Of a stretch of DNA of 64,000 nucleotides, positions 1-10,479 are shown piece by piece. The notes under the pieces were generated by a model. That model was not told the DNA's origin, ran no database searches, and saw nothing but the letters and a program-made list of their open reading frames with translations. The number at the start of each line of letters is the position of its first letter. The first letter of the stretch is position 1. The position numbers and the translations under genes were made by a program. Source of the DNA: Gambelia wislizenii (Eukaryota; Chordata; Lepidosauria; Squamata; Crotaphytidae); NCBI GenBank assembly GCA_030847615.1, contig JAUMIR010000005.1:172078596-172142595 (forward strand), written 5' to 3'.

Positions 1-2136
1 ATATATATATGATGTATAAACAAGTCAGAATGGGGAGATTTCAGAAGTGTGGTTAGCTCAGAGCTTTTCTCGAGGTGCAAGGGCACACCTATGCATTCAA
101 ACTGTAGATCAAGCTGCATAATTCAGATAAATTCCATGACAGTTCCTCAGTGCTGGAGCATGCCCCACCACCATTTAGTGGCTGGGGGAAGGCAGAAGGT
201 GTTCAAGAAGGAAAGAGAAGACATTGCAGGGAGAAGACAGCAATGAAGGGCAGTATATGAATGCACTTCTGCATCTGGGAGCAGAGAGCAGAAGTAATCT
301 TACAGAGATCTTTATTCTTTTCTCCTGACTATGGTCAGATGCTGCCCAGACTATCCTGCCTTCCTTTGGCCAGTAAATTGGAGAAAGGAGTACTGAATGC
401 ATCCTTCCACAGCATCCCCATATTTACACATGGAAGCATAACCTCTGGATATAAGCCCTTTTCTCCTGATCTAACACAATTCACATTGCACTTTTGAGGC
501 TATATTGCCACTATGAGCCACATGCGGAAGGAGTTAAATACACATGTAACAAATAATGCATATGAAAGTAGAGGTGATAAACTGCTGAGGACTGTGCATG
601 GATCAAATAGTGGTAGTGAATCAACAAAATGTTAAAAAAATACAAACCACCCCAAAAGTAACTTGGAATAAATTTCTTTATGGTTCCAAGGATAGGGAAC
701 AATTTGGGCCTATGCTTGAGCAAAATAAACCAAATCAAAACTCCCTTGGCAATCCTTGTTAATATCCGTATCTAATTCCGTTCATTTCTTTTGAAGACAT
801 TCCGATGGCATATCACCAGCACAAAACCTTTCGTAGGATTGTTAAGCTTCTTAAATCCATTTCTTTTCATAGCCATAAGAAGGGATTTTCCATATTCAGT
901 TCACTGATCTGCATTTGTTTTTGCTTTACAGCTTCCTCTTCCAAGACGACTTATGTCAGCTACAGCAATCATGCAAACTGAGTGGGGAAACCAAACATAC
1001 CTGAAGACTTGTGGTATGTGAACGCTTAAAAACAAAAACAAAAACAACAATGACTATAACATCATGAGAACTCAGCCTCTGAAATGTCTCTAGAAAATTG
1101 TCTAAACTGTAAAAGGACAAAGATTAACTATGCGCCCAAGCAGGAGGAGCAGGTGGGTTGGAAGAGAAATGACCCAGAATTATATTATATGACTGCGTGT
1201 CAAAATGTCAGAACTGTTTACTCATAAAAGAAGGTGAATCACAAAAGGAAAACAAAATGTTAGCTTGTGAAAAAAAATGCTGTTGAAATAAAAACCATGT
1301 CCGATGTTATACTTGTAAGTACTTTTTTGTGATTGTGAGAATTTCCATTCCTGTTCCACACTTGTTCAACTTGTATAAGAAGATGAAGTTTGTTTCTTGT
1401 GATGGCTGACTGAACTGAAGCCCTGCGTTGTGCTAATGATAAATGCAATGGTTGACGCATGCACATTTTTATACAAAATAATTTATTTCTATTAATAAAG
1501 GAATGTTTTGCAAATGTTGAGACTTGTTTCGTTGCCATTTTGAGGAACGTGTTCAAATATCTGGTACAATTTAGATCTGTTTAGAACAAGTAAAAAAGAG
1601 ATTATGACAACCATGGAAATTGCAAAAATGATTTGGGATAGCAGAACTTCAGGTACATGTATAGTTCCTGTTCATGGACAGTATCAAGTGATGTCATTGA
1701 ACTAACACAGATGACGTGCTCATGGACATCTTCTTCTAGGATACCTGGAATGAGGAAATAAAAAGCAGCCACAACTGGGGGTTGGGGATGGAGAGTAAGC
1801 AATGAAAATCTACAAGTACACTGTGTTCTTCTGCAAACATTATGGACTTTATCACACGAGACTGGTAAAGCACTATTTCCATGGGATAATGGGTCTTTGG
1901 CCATTATAACAGGATGCCATGTCTGTCCTGTAGCTGCTTTGCATGCCATCTGTTTCTTGAGTGCTCCTTAACATTGATGGGTAAAACCCATCAATGCCTC
2001 CTAATTGTGCTGCTTTTCCACTATGGATTTCCAAGTGATAAGTGCTTCCTACTGCAGTTCCATTTTTCAGGTAGTCACATGGTGTGAGTGGGCATGATTC
2101 TTCCCCTCTCCCCTCTTCCCTTCACTATTCCCAAGC
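1..2136. other. Unassigned intergenic sequence
   Basis: I recognise no gene or transposon here. The first bases are a short AT dinucleotide run and about 1026-1050 is A-rich with CAAAAA repeats. Short open frames lie on both strands, the longest on the minus strand at 1602-1949, but none shows a recognisable domain, signal peptide or repeat. A perfect hairpin lies at 1972-1996. Confidence 0.6.
1972..1996. repeat. Perfect short inverted repeat
   Basis: Two exact 11-base arms (CATTGATGGGT and its complement) are separated by 3 bases. It lies in unassigned sequence and is not the start of a recognised transposon. Confidence 0.6.
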
Positions 2137-2140
2137 AGGC

Positions 2141-2219
2141 TTTTTTCCTTTCCTTTCCTTTCCTTTCCTTTCCTTTCCTTTCCTTTCCTTTCTTTTTCTT
2201 TTTCTTTTTCTTTTCTTTT
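2141..2219. repeat. Pyrimidine-rich microsatellite (TTTCC)n then (TTTTTC)n
   Basis: About ten TTTCC units pass into TTTTTC units; all cytosine and thymine on the plus strand. It produces a false Lys/Glu-rich reading frame on the minus strand. It directly abuts the GC-rich block that follows. Confidence 0.95.
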
Positions 2220-2235
2220 ATGTTAGTATTGCCAT

Positions 2236-3175
2236 AATTGTGTGTCCAGGTGGGATGTCCCTCATCCCCTCCATCCACAATAAGAGTCAGACACAAGATT
2301 AATTGAAACATATTGGCAATGATGGCCACAACTTTATTGATGACAGCTGCAGTTGGTTGCAGTTGGTTTGTTTCCAGACACTGACCAACCTGCCTGCTGG
2401 CTGATAAATCCGTTGTCAGCCCATCTGCCAACAAGTACCAACCTAGGAAGGGGGAGTAGTCTGCGCAGGCTCCTGGATGCCTGCCAACCACCTCATTCTC
2501 CCCCTTCTACCACCAAAAGGGGGGCATCTGTTAATTGCATACCCCGAGCTGGCATGTCCTCCCGGCCCATGTCCCCATACTGTTCTTCCCTGGGGGGACT
2601 CCTTGACCTTGACTTTGTCCATGAACTTGACAGAGAACCCCCAATACTGATGATCTTGGATTGGAACCCATGCCAACCACCCCTGAAAGTTGTGACAATG
2701 AGTAAATATATACCTCTAGGAGAATACATGACTTAAGGGTGGGTGGGTGAGTCAGCTCATTGAGAACCACTGCCTGTTCCAGTGAGGTGGCCGGGAATTA
2801 TACCTGACCACCAGACTGAAGTCAATCCTGTAGACAGCAAAGGCCTCTTGCCCCTCTCAGCCAATCAGACTCAAACCTGGGAACTGCATCTGATTGGTTG
2901 GGAGGTGAGCCCCCCTCCAATCAGGGCGATGCAAGCTTCATCCTGAATGGCTACTGCTCCACCCCCCCAGCTGCCCATGAAGCTAGCCGGGAAGAAGACG
3001 GAGCAAGCATGGTGGCAGCCATGTGGACCTGGCCCACCATGAGGGGGGAGATGTGGGGGGCCACCACTAGGACCGTAATCTGACCTCCAGGTAAGTCCAG
3101 CAGTCCTATTTTGAATTGTGGTAAAAAACATACAAAAATAATAAAATATTTTTTAAAAAAAAATACAAAAGGCAC
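2236..3175 (-). other. GC-rich promoter/LTR-like block, unclassified
   Basis: This block is clearly richer in G and C than its surroundings. Read on the minus strand it has three CCAAT/ATTGG motifs within about 80 bases (around 2855-2930) and then an AATAAA signal near 2335, the order expected of an LTR or other promoter-plus-polyadenylation unit. The plus-strand right side ends in an A-rich run (about 3140-3170). I could not find matching terminal repeats or a target-site duplication, and the overlapping short frames on both strands show no domain. It may be a solo LTR, a tyrosine-recombinase retroelement end, or a CpG-island remnant. Confidence 0.35.
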
Positions 3176-4090
3176 ACATGCACAGTGTAGGGCATACAGC
3201 TGTCAGAAGGCAGTGCTATGGCAGTGGTGCGAAAAACAGATTGTGCAGCATGGATCATGAAAGGGCTATTGCTGAGGAAGTGTGATAATAAATGATGCCA
3301 AACTGGCGTGCTTCCATTCTTGAACTAGTGTGATTGCTGTAGAACAGCACACTGGTCCTACGTTGAATTTAGCTGAATGTGCTTACCATGTGCTGAGCTA
3401 TCACTGAGTCTTAAAACTGACTGGTGAATTGCATAATGTTCAAAGAAGTTTTGACTGAGGCTAGAGGTCCTCAGAATAGGGCTGTACAACTTGTAAAGTG
3501 AGAAAAGGATAGTGTTGCTTCCTTGAACGATGACCATAACATTTTGCAAATGGGAGTGATGAAAGAAATGAAACTGTTTCCAAGCTAGCTAGACCTGCTA
3601 ATGATATCATGGTTGAATGCTACATATGGTGGTTTATGCTGATTTTTTTCTTCCAGGAGAAGAGTAATTTGTGTAAAGGTTCTGGTGATAGCCTCCAAAA
3701 GTAAAATTCTGTTTAAATATTTGATACATTTTTGCTTGGCAAATGATCAATCAATTTTATAATCTGGAGGTGAGGGCTGTCAGAACAATCCGAAGCATAT
3801 TTACTCTGAAGTAAATGCTACTATATTAAATGGATTTTACTTCCAGATAAATTGTAGTTTTTACTGTATAAATTTCAGTCAAAATAAGGATATGATATTA
3901 CATGATAGTTGGGAATTATATGCAGTGACAGTAGCCATAAGATGAAGATTCATGCTCATATATGGGGCTACAAGACCATGTGTTATCAACCCATTTTGAT
4001 CCAAATGCACAGTGACTTCTTACATTATTTTAAACGTGTGTTTTTCAAGGTTTTTGTATCTGGCATCTTTCCTTAAAATTCAGTTAGGTT
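3176..4090. other. Unassigned sequence with one MITE remnant
   Basis: No gene is visible. About 3787-3855 carries a motif resembling a widespread amniote MITE (a GCATATTTACTCTGAAGTAA stretch followed by a weakly complementary half), so it is probably a decayed copy. The rest is AT-rich and unrecognised. Confidence 0.4.
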
Positions 4091-4347
4091 AACAGTAATG
4101 TTGTTGCTATGTGCCTTCAAGTCATTTCTGACTTATGGCAACCATAAGGAGAACCTATCACAGGGGTTTCTTGGCAAGATTTGTTCAGAGGGGTTTGCTT
4201 TTGCCATCATCTGAGGCTGAGAGAGTGTGACTTGCCCAAGATCACCCAGTGGGTTTCCATGGCCAAGCAGGGATTTGAATCCTGGTCTCCAGAGTTGTAG
4301 TCCAGTGCTCAAACCACTACATCATGCTGGCTGTCAACAGTAATGTT
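4091..4347 (-). mobile_element. tRNA-derived (MIR-like) SINE with 12-bp TSD
   Basis: The SINE body (4103-4335) is read on the minus strand. It shows a pol III A-box-like GTAGTGGTTTGAGC and a B-box-like GATTCAAATCC, followed by a CCCACTGGGTGATCTTGGGC core of MIR type. Its 3' end (CATAAGTCAGAAATGACTTG, then a CAAC tail) resembles the tails of the RTE-like LINE copies at 21.7, 28.7 and 55.1 kb, which suggests it uses that LINE's machinery. The direct repeat AACAGTAATGTT flanks it at 4091-4102 and 4336-4347, so both ends are intact. Confidence 0.85.
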
Positions 4348-4374
4348 ACCAATTTCATATTCAAATTTTTTTTT

Positions 4375-4754
4375 AAGATTGTCATGTACCAGCATTCCCA
4401 GATTCAGTGACCAGCAGTGTCAGAGTTCAAAACAGAAAACTTTATTGACACAGTAATCCAGAAAGCGAACCCTACAGAGCCGTTGCTGTGAATGAGGTTT
4501 AACAGAAACATGCTATACTAAAAGTACATTACAATCAGCCAGATCTGGTGAGCTTCAGAATCATTGGTTAAGCACATAAACATTCATTTCTTTGACTCTT
4601 CTCACAGTACCAGCATTCCATCCTCTTTTCCGAGAGCTGAGACCCAGCTGCAGGATTTAGCAAGGCATTCCTGACATTGACCATATACTCCCTTCTGCAG
4701 TTAAACTGAACATGGCAGGAAAATGTCATGTCCGGGACTGATCCTGACAAAGAT
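4375..4754 (-). mobile_element. Solo LTR, family S copy 1, 5-bp TSD AAGAT
   Basis: The LTR occupies 4380-4749 and has TG...CA termini. The 5-base repeat AAGAT flanks it exactly at 4375-4379 and 4750-4754. On the minus strand it begins TGTCAGGATCAGTC and carries AATAAAG near 4440, so its polarity is minus. The same family recurs at 30499-30921. No internal coding region is attached, which indicates LTR-LTR recombination. A 5-bp duplication suits copia or gypsy elements; the family is not named. Confidence 0.8.
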
Positions 4755-5192
4755 AAACCACTCTTTCAATTTCACTTGCAGATGGCAGCTGCCTTAACTA
4801 CACCACAGTTCAGCATGATTTGTATTATTTATCAAACACTTTATCATAATACTTTTATGCTTTACAACACCCCTATGATTTTATTTTGCAAAGTACTCTG
4901 TGGAATAGCTTAGTTAGTGCTTACTGTCCAATCCAGCCCTGACACCTATTACCATACGAAGTTTGAACTGGGTTTTCTGCTTTGTTGAGATCTTAGTCTA
5001 CCACACTGTGTACTAAGCTTACAGTATTAAGCCCAGATCTCAGATTTTCAGCTGCTTACCCTCAGCCAACTTCTGCCTCTTTCATAGGCTACTGATGTAC
5101 CCAGAAGTTTATTTTCTTTCATGTAGTTCTTCTTGACAGTCACATTGGAGAATTCTGTAACCACAATGCTAACTTTAGCTTAGATGTTCTTG
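4755..5192. other. Unassigned sequence
   Basis: AT-rich, with no recognised gene. Around 4830-5000 the composition and short motifs faintly recall an old MIR or L2 tail, but I could not confirm it. Confidence 0.4.
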
Positions 5193-5290
5193 GTTAGTCC
5201 CATCTAGAGTGACCCATTGAATCAATTGTTTAATGGTGAGACATAAGTAAATTCCAATGATTCAATGGGTCTGCTCTAGTTCAAACTAAC
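5193..5290. mobile_element. Small palindromic MITE, family M1
   Basis: The two ends are inverted copies: GTTAGTCCCATCTAGAGT on the left and a complementary CTCTAGTTCAAACTAAC on the right. Both arms continue into an ACCCATTGAATCA block. A related half-copy ends with TAGTTGAGACTAAC near 56850. No transposase is present; the superfamily is uncertain. Confidence 0.7.
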
Positions 5291-5974
5291 AGGACACAGG
5301 ACTTCTTTATTACCTGTTCCTTGTGTACTTTCAAAATATTCCATGGGAGCAGCCATACTGTTTTCTGAATCTCTTTGAAACGATATCATGTCATCATGTA
5401 GCATTACTTCAAGGAATATTTCTGGGCTTATTTTGAAGGTGCAACACTTCTCAACAGGATTTTAAAAGTGCTTCTAAAAAGAAATTGAAGCCAAAACCTC
5501 TGTAACCACATTGTAATTGTAAGTTTATTAAATCCTCCTTCTGAAAGGCAATTGACTTCACATGTCACTGAATTACTGCTTCATTGGAAAGAATAGCCCA
5601 TGGATGATGGGGACAGCTCATTGGTACATTCATAAATAAAGAAGCGATAGGGGCTGAAATCCTACTGGTGTCTTCCACTTGTGTCCCCTACAGATGCCAT
5701 CAGGTCACACACACCCCCGATCCAGAACATCCACATTCAGCTCACAGTTGAAAAAAACAGGGTTGTTCTTATGACTGCACACGTGGTGTACATACAGTTT
5801 TGCACTTGATTCTATGCTCAGTTGCACAGCTTTGCCATTCAGCTTACCAATTTAATAGCACAATCAGTGGCTGACAGCCTAGTTAGGGGAACATAATTCA
5901 GTATGTCTCCATGTTGGAACTATGCTCCATCCTGCTTCCCCCCAGGATTCATCTTGATCCTTCATTACTCTCCC
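5291..5974. other. Unassigned sequence
   Basis: No gene or repeat is recognised in this AT-rich stretch. Confidence 0.5.
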
Positions 5975-6190
5975 CACAGCTATTTAGTGGCTGGTGGAGA
6001 GCAAGAGTGGTGGGAAAGCATCTGGCTAAATGCTATCATCCTCTGAGACTTGAGGGGAACCCCTCACAGGTCCTGGAGGATGCCTTTGTTATAGGTGATA
6101 GGCACATAGCCAGATGCTTCTCTGCCACCCCCACCCTCTGCTCTCCACCAGCCACTAAGTGGCCATGGAGGGGAGGACCAGCAATGAATC
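5975..6190. repeat. Dispersed GCATCTGGCTA hairpin repeat, copy 1
   Basis: GCATCTGGCTA at 6018-6028 is the inverse of TAGCCAGATGC at 6106-6116, about 75 bases apart. The same word pair occurs at 14817-14846 and 17292-17321 with short loops. The sequence around it is pyrimidine-rich and contains a second loose inversion (ATTTAGTGGCTGGTGGAGAGC against GCTCTCCACCAGCCACTAAG). Confidence 0.55.
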
Positions 6191-6267
6191 AGGTGGGCTT
6201 TGAGAGAGCTAGGCATCACTGAGCAAGGAGATAGTGAATTCCTCCCTCTTCAATGGCAGAAAAAAGA

Positions 6268-6470
6268 GACTACAGGGGTCCCTCCTGATCCATGGACTCT
6301 GGATCCGCAATTGCAAGTGACCATGGATCATCATGTTCTATACATAAAATGGCAGCAACTGTGTGCACATTGCTGCCATTTAATAATATGTGGCACACTC
6401 ATTCACATTTTTGTAATCTGCGGGGGTTCCTGGGACGGAACCCCCACAGACCCAGAGGTTCCACTACAAC
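6268..6470. mobile_element. Tigger/pogo-like MITE, copy 1
   Basis: The left side reads GGGGTCCCTCCTGATCCATGG and the interior has ATAAAATGGCAGCAACTG and CTGCGGGGGTTCC. This layout matches the 39.9-kb copy and more distantly the 7.1-kb and 37.1-kb copies. The right terminus is not clear. No transposase reading frame is present. Confidence 0.6.
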
Positions 6471-6879
6471 AGGATGCCAAACAATGTCTAACTTCACATA
6501 TGGAGATGTACTCTATACAGCCCCTATGTAGGATATCAACCAAAATTATTACTGTTTCTTTTTAAAATGAATTTATTGGTTTTGTAAGATGATTCCCAAG
6601 TCATTATCAACCAAGAGCAAAAATAATACCTAAAAAGTCATGTCAACACAAAAAAAGTTTAGTATTCTAATATGTCTCTCCACAGGCTTGAACAAATTAT
6701 TGGAGGATTGATTGTTAGACTATTTTGTTTAGCAGTGGAAACTTCTGGTATCAATGGCATCTGCTCCCCCCCCCACATAGTACAACATAAGATCTATTTT
6801 ATACTAAAGACATTTGGGCAAGAAGGAGTCATTCCTATTAAATCATCTGTCATTTCCCTCATCTCTAGACTGTATTGCA
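6471..6879. other. Unassigned sequence
   Basis: AT-rich with a short C run near 6765; no feature recognised. Confidence 0.5.
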
Positions 6880-7090
6880 TAGAACCATAGAATCACAGAG
6901 CTGGAAGAGACCACAAGGGCCATCCAGTCCAACTCCTTGCAAAGCACTTCCAACAGATGACCATCCAGCTTCTGTTTAAAAACCTCCAGAGAAGGAAACT
7001 ACTACATTTCAAGGCAGTGTATTCCAGTGTCAAATAGCACTTACCATTGAAATGTTCTTCCTAATGTTTAGGTGAAATCTCTTAGTCATT
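6880..7090 (-). mobile_element. CR1 LINE 3' end
   Basis: It begins on the plus strand with CATAGAACCATAGAATCACA, the inverse of the CR1 ATTCTATGATTCTATG tail. It continues through GGCCATCCAGTCCAACTCC and the expected 3' untranslated region. Only about 200 bp of the 3' end is present, the usual severe 5' truncation of CR1. It lies immediately beside the Tigger-like MITE at 7115. Confidence 0.85.
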
Positions 7091-7114
7091 ACTTTTCTTT
7101 TTATACACAGAATA

Positions 7115-7345
7115 TAGTTGTCCCTCTGTATCCACAGATTTGGTATCCACGGATTTAAGTATTCACAGCTTGAAAATATTCTTTAAAAATAATAATCCAA
7201 AAAGCAAACCTTGATTTTGTCATCTTATATAAGGCACGCCATTTTGCTATGCCATTGCATATAATGGGACTTGAGTATTCACAGATTTTGTTATCCATGC
7301 GGGGTCCTGGAACCAAATTCCAGTGAATATGAAGAAACAACTGTA
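7115..7345. mobile_element. Tigger/pogo-like MITE, copy 2
   Basis: The left end GTTGTCCCTCTGTATCCACA and the right end GAAACAACTG are imperfect inverted copies, bounded by TA at 7115-7116 and 7344-7345. The interior has AAAATATTCTTTAAAAATAA and a central CATTTTGCTATG segment shared with the 37.1-kb copy. TA duplication and a CAGTTGTCCCT-type terminus point to a TcMar/Tigger relative. No transposase frame. Confidence 0.8.
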
Positions 7346-7656
7346 AATCTTTTTTTCTATCATTTCCCCCTGGTTTGCCAAATTTCTCTCTCTTTGTTTT
7401 GGAATGTTCTCTGTTCATGAGACTATTTTGAAAACCTGCCAGCAGCTACAACCTGTGTTTATTAAGCCAGTCCTTTGAACAAAATTACAGGGTTGATTCT
7501 CAGGGTGCATATGTTGTGTGTTGACAATTACATTTTTCAAAACCAACATATTCTCTTTCTGGTAACAAAAAAGGAAACTGAAACAAAGAAAAATGGATGC
7601 CACAAAAACATATAATGGTGTTTATGCCTGGATCCACAGAAGTTTCCATATGCAAG

Positions 7657-7765
7657 ATTTCAGCAGATGCTGGGAATGTTTTTGGACTATAAATCCCAGG
7701 ATAACCATGCTCACTAAGTGATGCTGGCAGTTGTAGTCCAACAAGTAACTTTTCCAAGATCTGGT
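7657..7765. mobile_element. hAT-like palindromic fragment
   Basis: The left part GGACTATAAATCCCAGGATA and the right part GCAGTTGTAGTCCAACAAG form an imperfect inverted pair of the 'ACTACAACTCCCAG' type seen in many vertebrate hAT MITEs. Ends and target duplication are not resolved. Confidence 0.5.
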
Positions 7766-8165
7766 TACTGCACAGATATTTTTCCCTTGGGCATAAAAAA
7801 ACCCCAACAAGGAATAGTCCCTTTATGAACCACCACGACTCCCTGAAAATACTCAGTTTTGCTTGATTTCAAAAGCTAAGAGGTCTTGGATATGATTTTC
7901 ATAGGAGGCCACTTGATAATACAGGAATTTCAAGGTAGGGAGGGAAGGAAAGCTGGGGTACATGAACCAAAGGTTCCACAGGATATAACATAGTGTACTA
8001 TTACACAGGAGTAAGGAAACACCAGCTGGCATCCTGTTAATGTCATGTGCATGTGTAAGTCACACTATATATATGCAAGCTGAATTATTTGCTGTGGTAG
8101 AACTCTAGTATCCTGCTGACAATGGCAGAAGTGAGATTGTAGATTGTAGTAGAAGTGAGATTGTA

Positions 8166-8268
8166 GACAAAATGCCGTGCACAACTATAATGTGCAACCA
8201 CAGTGCATAACGTTGCATTGTGGTTATGCATTGTGGTTGCACATTATGGTTGTGCACGGCATTTTGTC
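8166..8268. repeat. Near-perfect 103-bp hairpin
   Basis: A left arm starting GACAAAATGCCGTGCACAAC is mirrored by a right arm ending in GCACGGCATTTTGTC. The arms are about 47 bases with roughly three mismatches and a short centre near 8217. It probably is a foldback MITE or the product of an inverted duplication. The neighbouring 8130-8165 has a short direct repeat (GTAGAAGTGAGATTGTAGA-like). Confidence 0.85.
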
Positions 8269-8429
8269 TTGCACCTTGCACTTGTGCATTGCTTATTTCA
8301 CAATGGCACACAGTCATTGATGTGTTGCATAATGTTACTATACTGCATGGGGCTTGTATAGTGCTGGCAAGCATGTCTCCATATGCAGATATTTAGACTA
8401 TGCTAAGGAGATGTTGGATTGCTGCCATA

Positions 8430-8680
8430 ATCTAGCACAGTGGTTCTCAACCTGTGGGTCACCAGATGTTGTTGGACTACAGTTCCCAGGAGCCCTCTGA
8501 GGTCTCACCTTGACAGCCAGGTGGTCCTCCCAGTCATTATGAGGCTGTAGGATTGAGCTCACAGCCTCACTAATGACTGGGAAGACCACCTGGCTGTCAA
8601 GGTAAGACCTCAGAGGGCTCCTGGGAACTGTAGTCCAACAACATCTGGGGACCCACAGGTTGAGAACCACTGATCTAGCA
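8430..8680. mobile_element. hAT foldback MITE with 8-bp TSD
   Basis: The element spans 8438-8672 (235 bp) and is almost wholly palindromic. Each end reads CAGTGGTTCTCAACCTGTGG, with arms of about 110 bases and only a few mismatches. ATCTAGCA is repeated exactly at 8430-8437 and 8673-8680. The CAGTGGTTCTCAACC terminus and the 8-bp duplication are diagnostic of the hAT (Charlie-like) group. No coding capacity. Confidence 0.95.
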
Positions 8681-9347
8681 TACATTTAGTATATAGGTAC
8701 TGCAAGGAAATCCAAATTGTACAACAGTGAAAACATATTGAAAGTTCATTCCAGAGGTAACCCATTAAAAAGACCAGGGCAAGTATTATCTATCAGCTAC
8801 TTTGTTAGGTAAACTAAATAACCTCTCCTGGTGAACCCCCCCACCCCCGATACCTGACAGAAACATCATTCACCCATGTTCCAATCACCAGCAAGATGGA
8901 CCTCCTTCTCCTCATGCATTTGATGACTAGTAAAGTAGGAGGGGGGGAGGTTGCAATTGCTGTAATAATGAAACAATTATGACAAAGTAGCTATCATGAC
9001 TACAGAACAGTTTGGGATGAATAAATCTAGGAAACTCTTCTGTAACCACAATCACTACTTTGTCACAATTGTGACAGTCTTGACATAATTGTTTGTACCT
9101 CCCTCCAAAATCTACTGGACAGGAGCTGCATGTGGAGGAGGAGATCCATTCTGTGATTAGGGCACATTAGGTATATTTAACTAAGTGGCTTGGTTTCACT
9201 GTTTTGGATCTCTCATGAATCTGAGATAAACACACACACTTACAACTCTCTCCCCCCCCTCTCTCTTATTTATGTAAATAATGGTTGGAATCCTGTTGGG
9301 GATTTACATCTGCGGGGATTGAAATTGGACAGTTTTGTAACTCTGTA
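8681..9347. other. Unassigned sequence
   Basis: No gene. Between 8955 and 9110 several CTTTGTCACAATTGTGACA-like words occur in both orientations, giving a loose inverted structure that may be an old MITE. Confidence 0.45.
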
Positions 9348-10445
9348 TCATAGGATCATAAAATCATAGAGTTGGAAGGGGCCCTAAGGGCAATCAGGTC
9401 CAACCCATGCTCAAAGCAGGATCTCCAGCTTAAGCATCCCCAGCAGGTAGCTGTCCAGACTCTTTTTGAATACATACAGTGAAAGAGACCCCCCCCCACC
9501 TCTCTCTTGCCATTTAGTTCCACTGCCAAACCTCTCTCACTGTCAAGAAGTTCCTTCTAATGTTTAATCAGAATCTAACTTCTTCTAACTTAAAACCACT
9601 AGACCTAGTTCTACTCTCTGAGGCAGCAAAAAATAAGCCAGCACCATCCTCTTTGTGGCATTTCATAGGTACTTAAACAGTGTAATCATGTCACTCCTAA
9701 ATATTCTCTTCACCAGGCTAAATTCCATATTTAGTCCATTTGCTAATCAAAATCAAAATATTATATAGGGAAACTTATGGAATACTTTGCTGAAATCTAG
9801 ATATCCCCACTATCTATTAAACTAGTGACCTGATCACAAAAAGATATAAGGTTAGTTTAGTAGGATTTGTTCTTGACAAACCTGTGCTGGCTCCTTCTAA
9901 TGACTCCATTGTCATCATGTTGCTTGCAGACAGACTCCTGTATAATCTGTTCTAATATTTCTCCTGGTATTGAAATCTGGCTGGCTAGCCTGTAGTTTCC
10001 TGGATCATCATCATCTTCTTCTGCATCATCATCATCTTCTTTGCCTTTTTTGTAAACAGAGACAATGTTTGCTTATCTCCAGTCCCCTGATGTCTCATGC
10101 ATTCTCCAAAATTTCTCAACAATGATGGCAAGTACAGTAGATTTCTGAGTATGTCAGATAGTTTCTTCAACACTTTGGGATGCAATTCATCTGGCCCTGC
10201 AGATTTAAACTCATCTAGGTTAACTAGGTGATTCCTGACTAACTCCTTATCAGTCTTGCTTTGCAACCCAGATTCTGTGCCTAGGTCTCTGCTGATGCAT
10301 GGAAGCCCACAGTCCTCTTTTTTTTGGGGGGGGGAGGCTAAAGAAAAATAGGGATTCAGCAGTTTTCCCTTTTCATTATGATCAATTAGCATTTTACCAT
10401 CCTTGCTGAGCAGTGGTTCTACTGTTTCCTTCATCAATCCCTTTC
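9348..10445 (-). mobile_element. CR1 LINE, 3' half with reverse-transcriptase start
   Basis: The plus-strand left end (ATCATAGGATCATAAAATCA) is the inverse CR1 3' tail. Toward higher coordinates the minus strand enters ORF2. The open frame at 9985-10437 contains the CR1 segment before and at the first RT motif: KSAGPDELHPKVLKKL is recognisable, preceded by a VEPLLSKDGK motif. The frame is degraded by ATC/CTT trinucleotide expansions at about 10005-10045. This is part of the same insertion as 11803-12655, interrupted by an endogenous retrovirus. No later RT motif such as YADD is evident. Confidence 0.8.
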
Positions 10446-10479
10446 TTTAAACTTATTTGGAAAAAGCAAAACCACACCA

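Noticed and set aside
1602..1949. A 115-residue minus-strand frame, possible small gene
   Set aside because: No signal peptide, conserved motif, splice context or homologous feature that I recognise; length is within chance for this composition.
2075..2491. Lys/Glu-rich minus-strand frame
   Set aside because: It runs through the (TTTCC)n microsatellite and joins unrelated sequence; no domain.
8398..8685. 95-residue minus-strand frame
   Set aside because: It is entirely within the palindromic hAT MITE.
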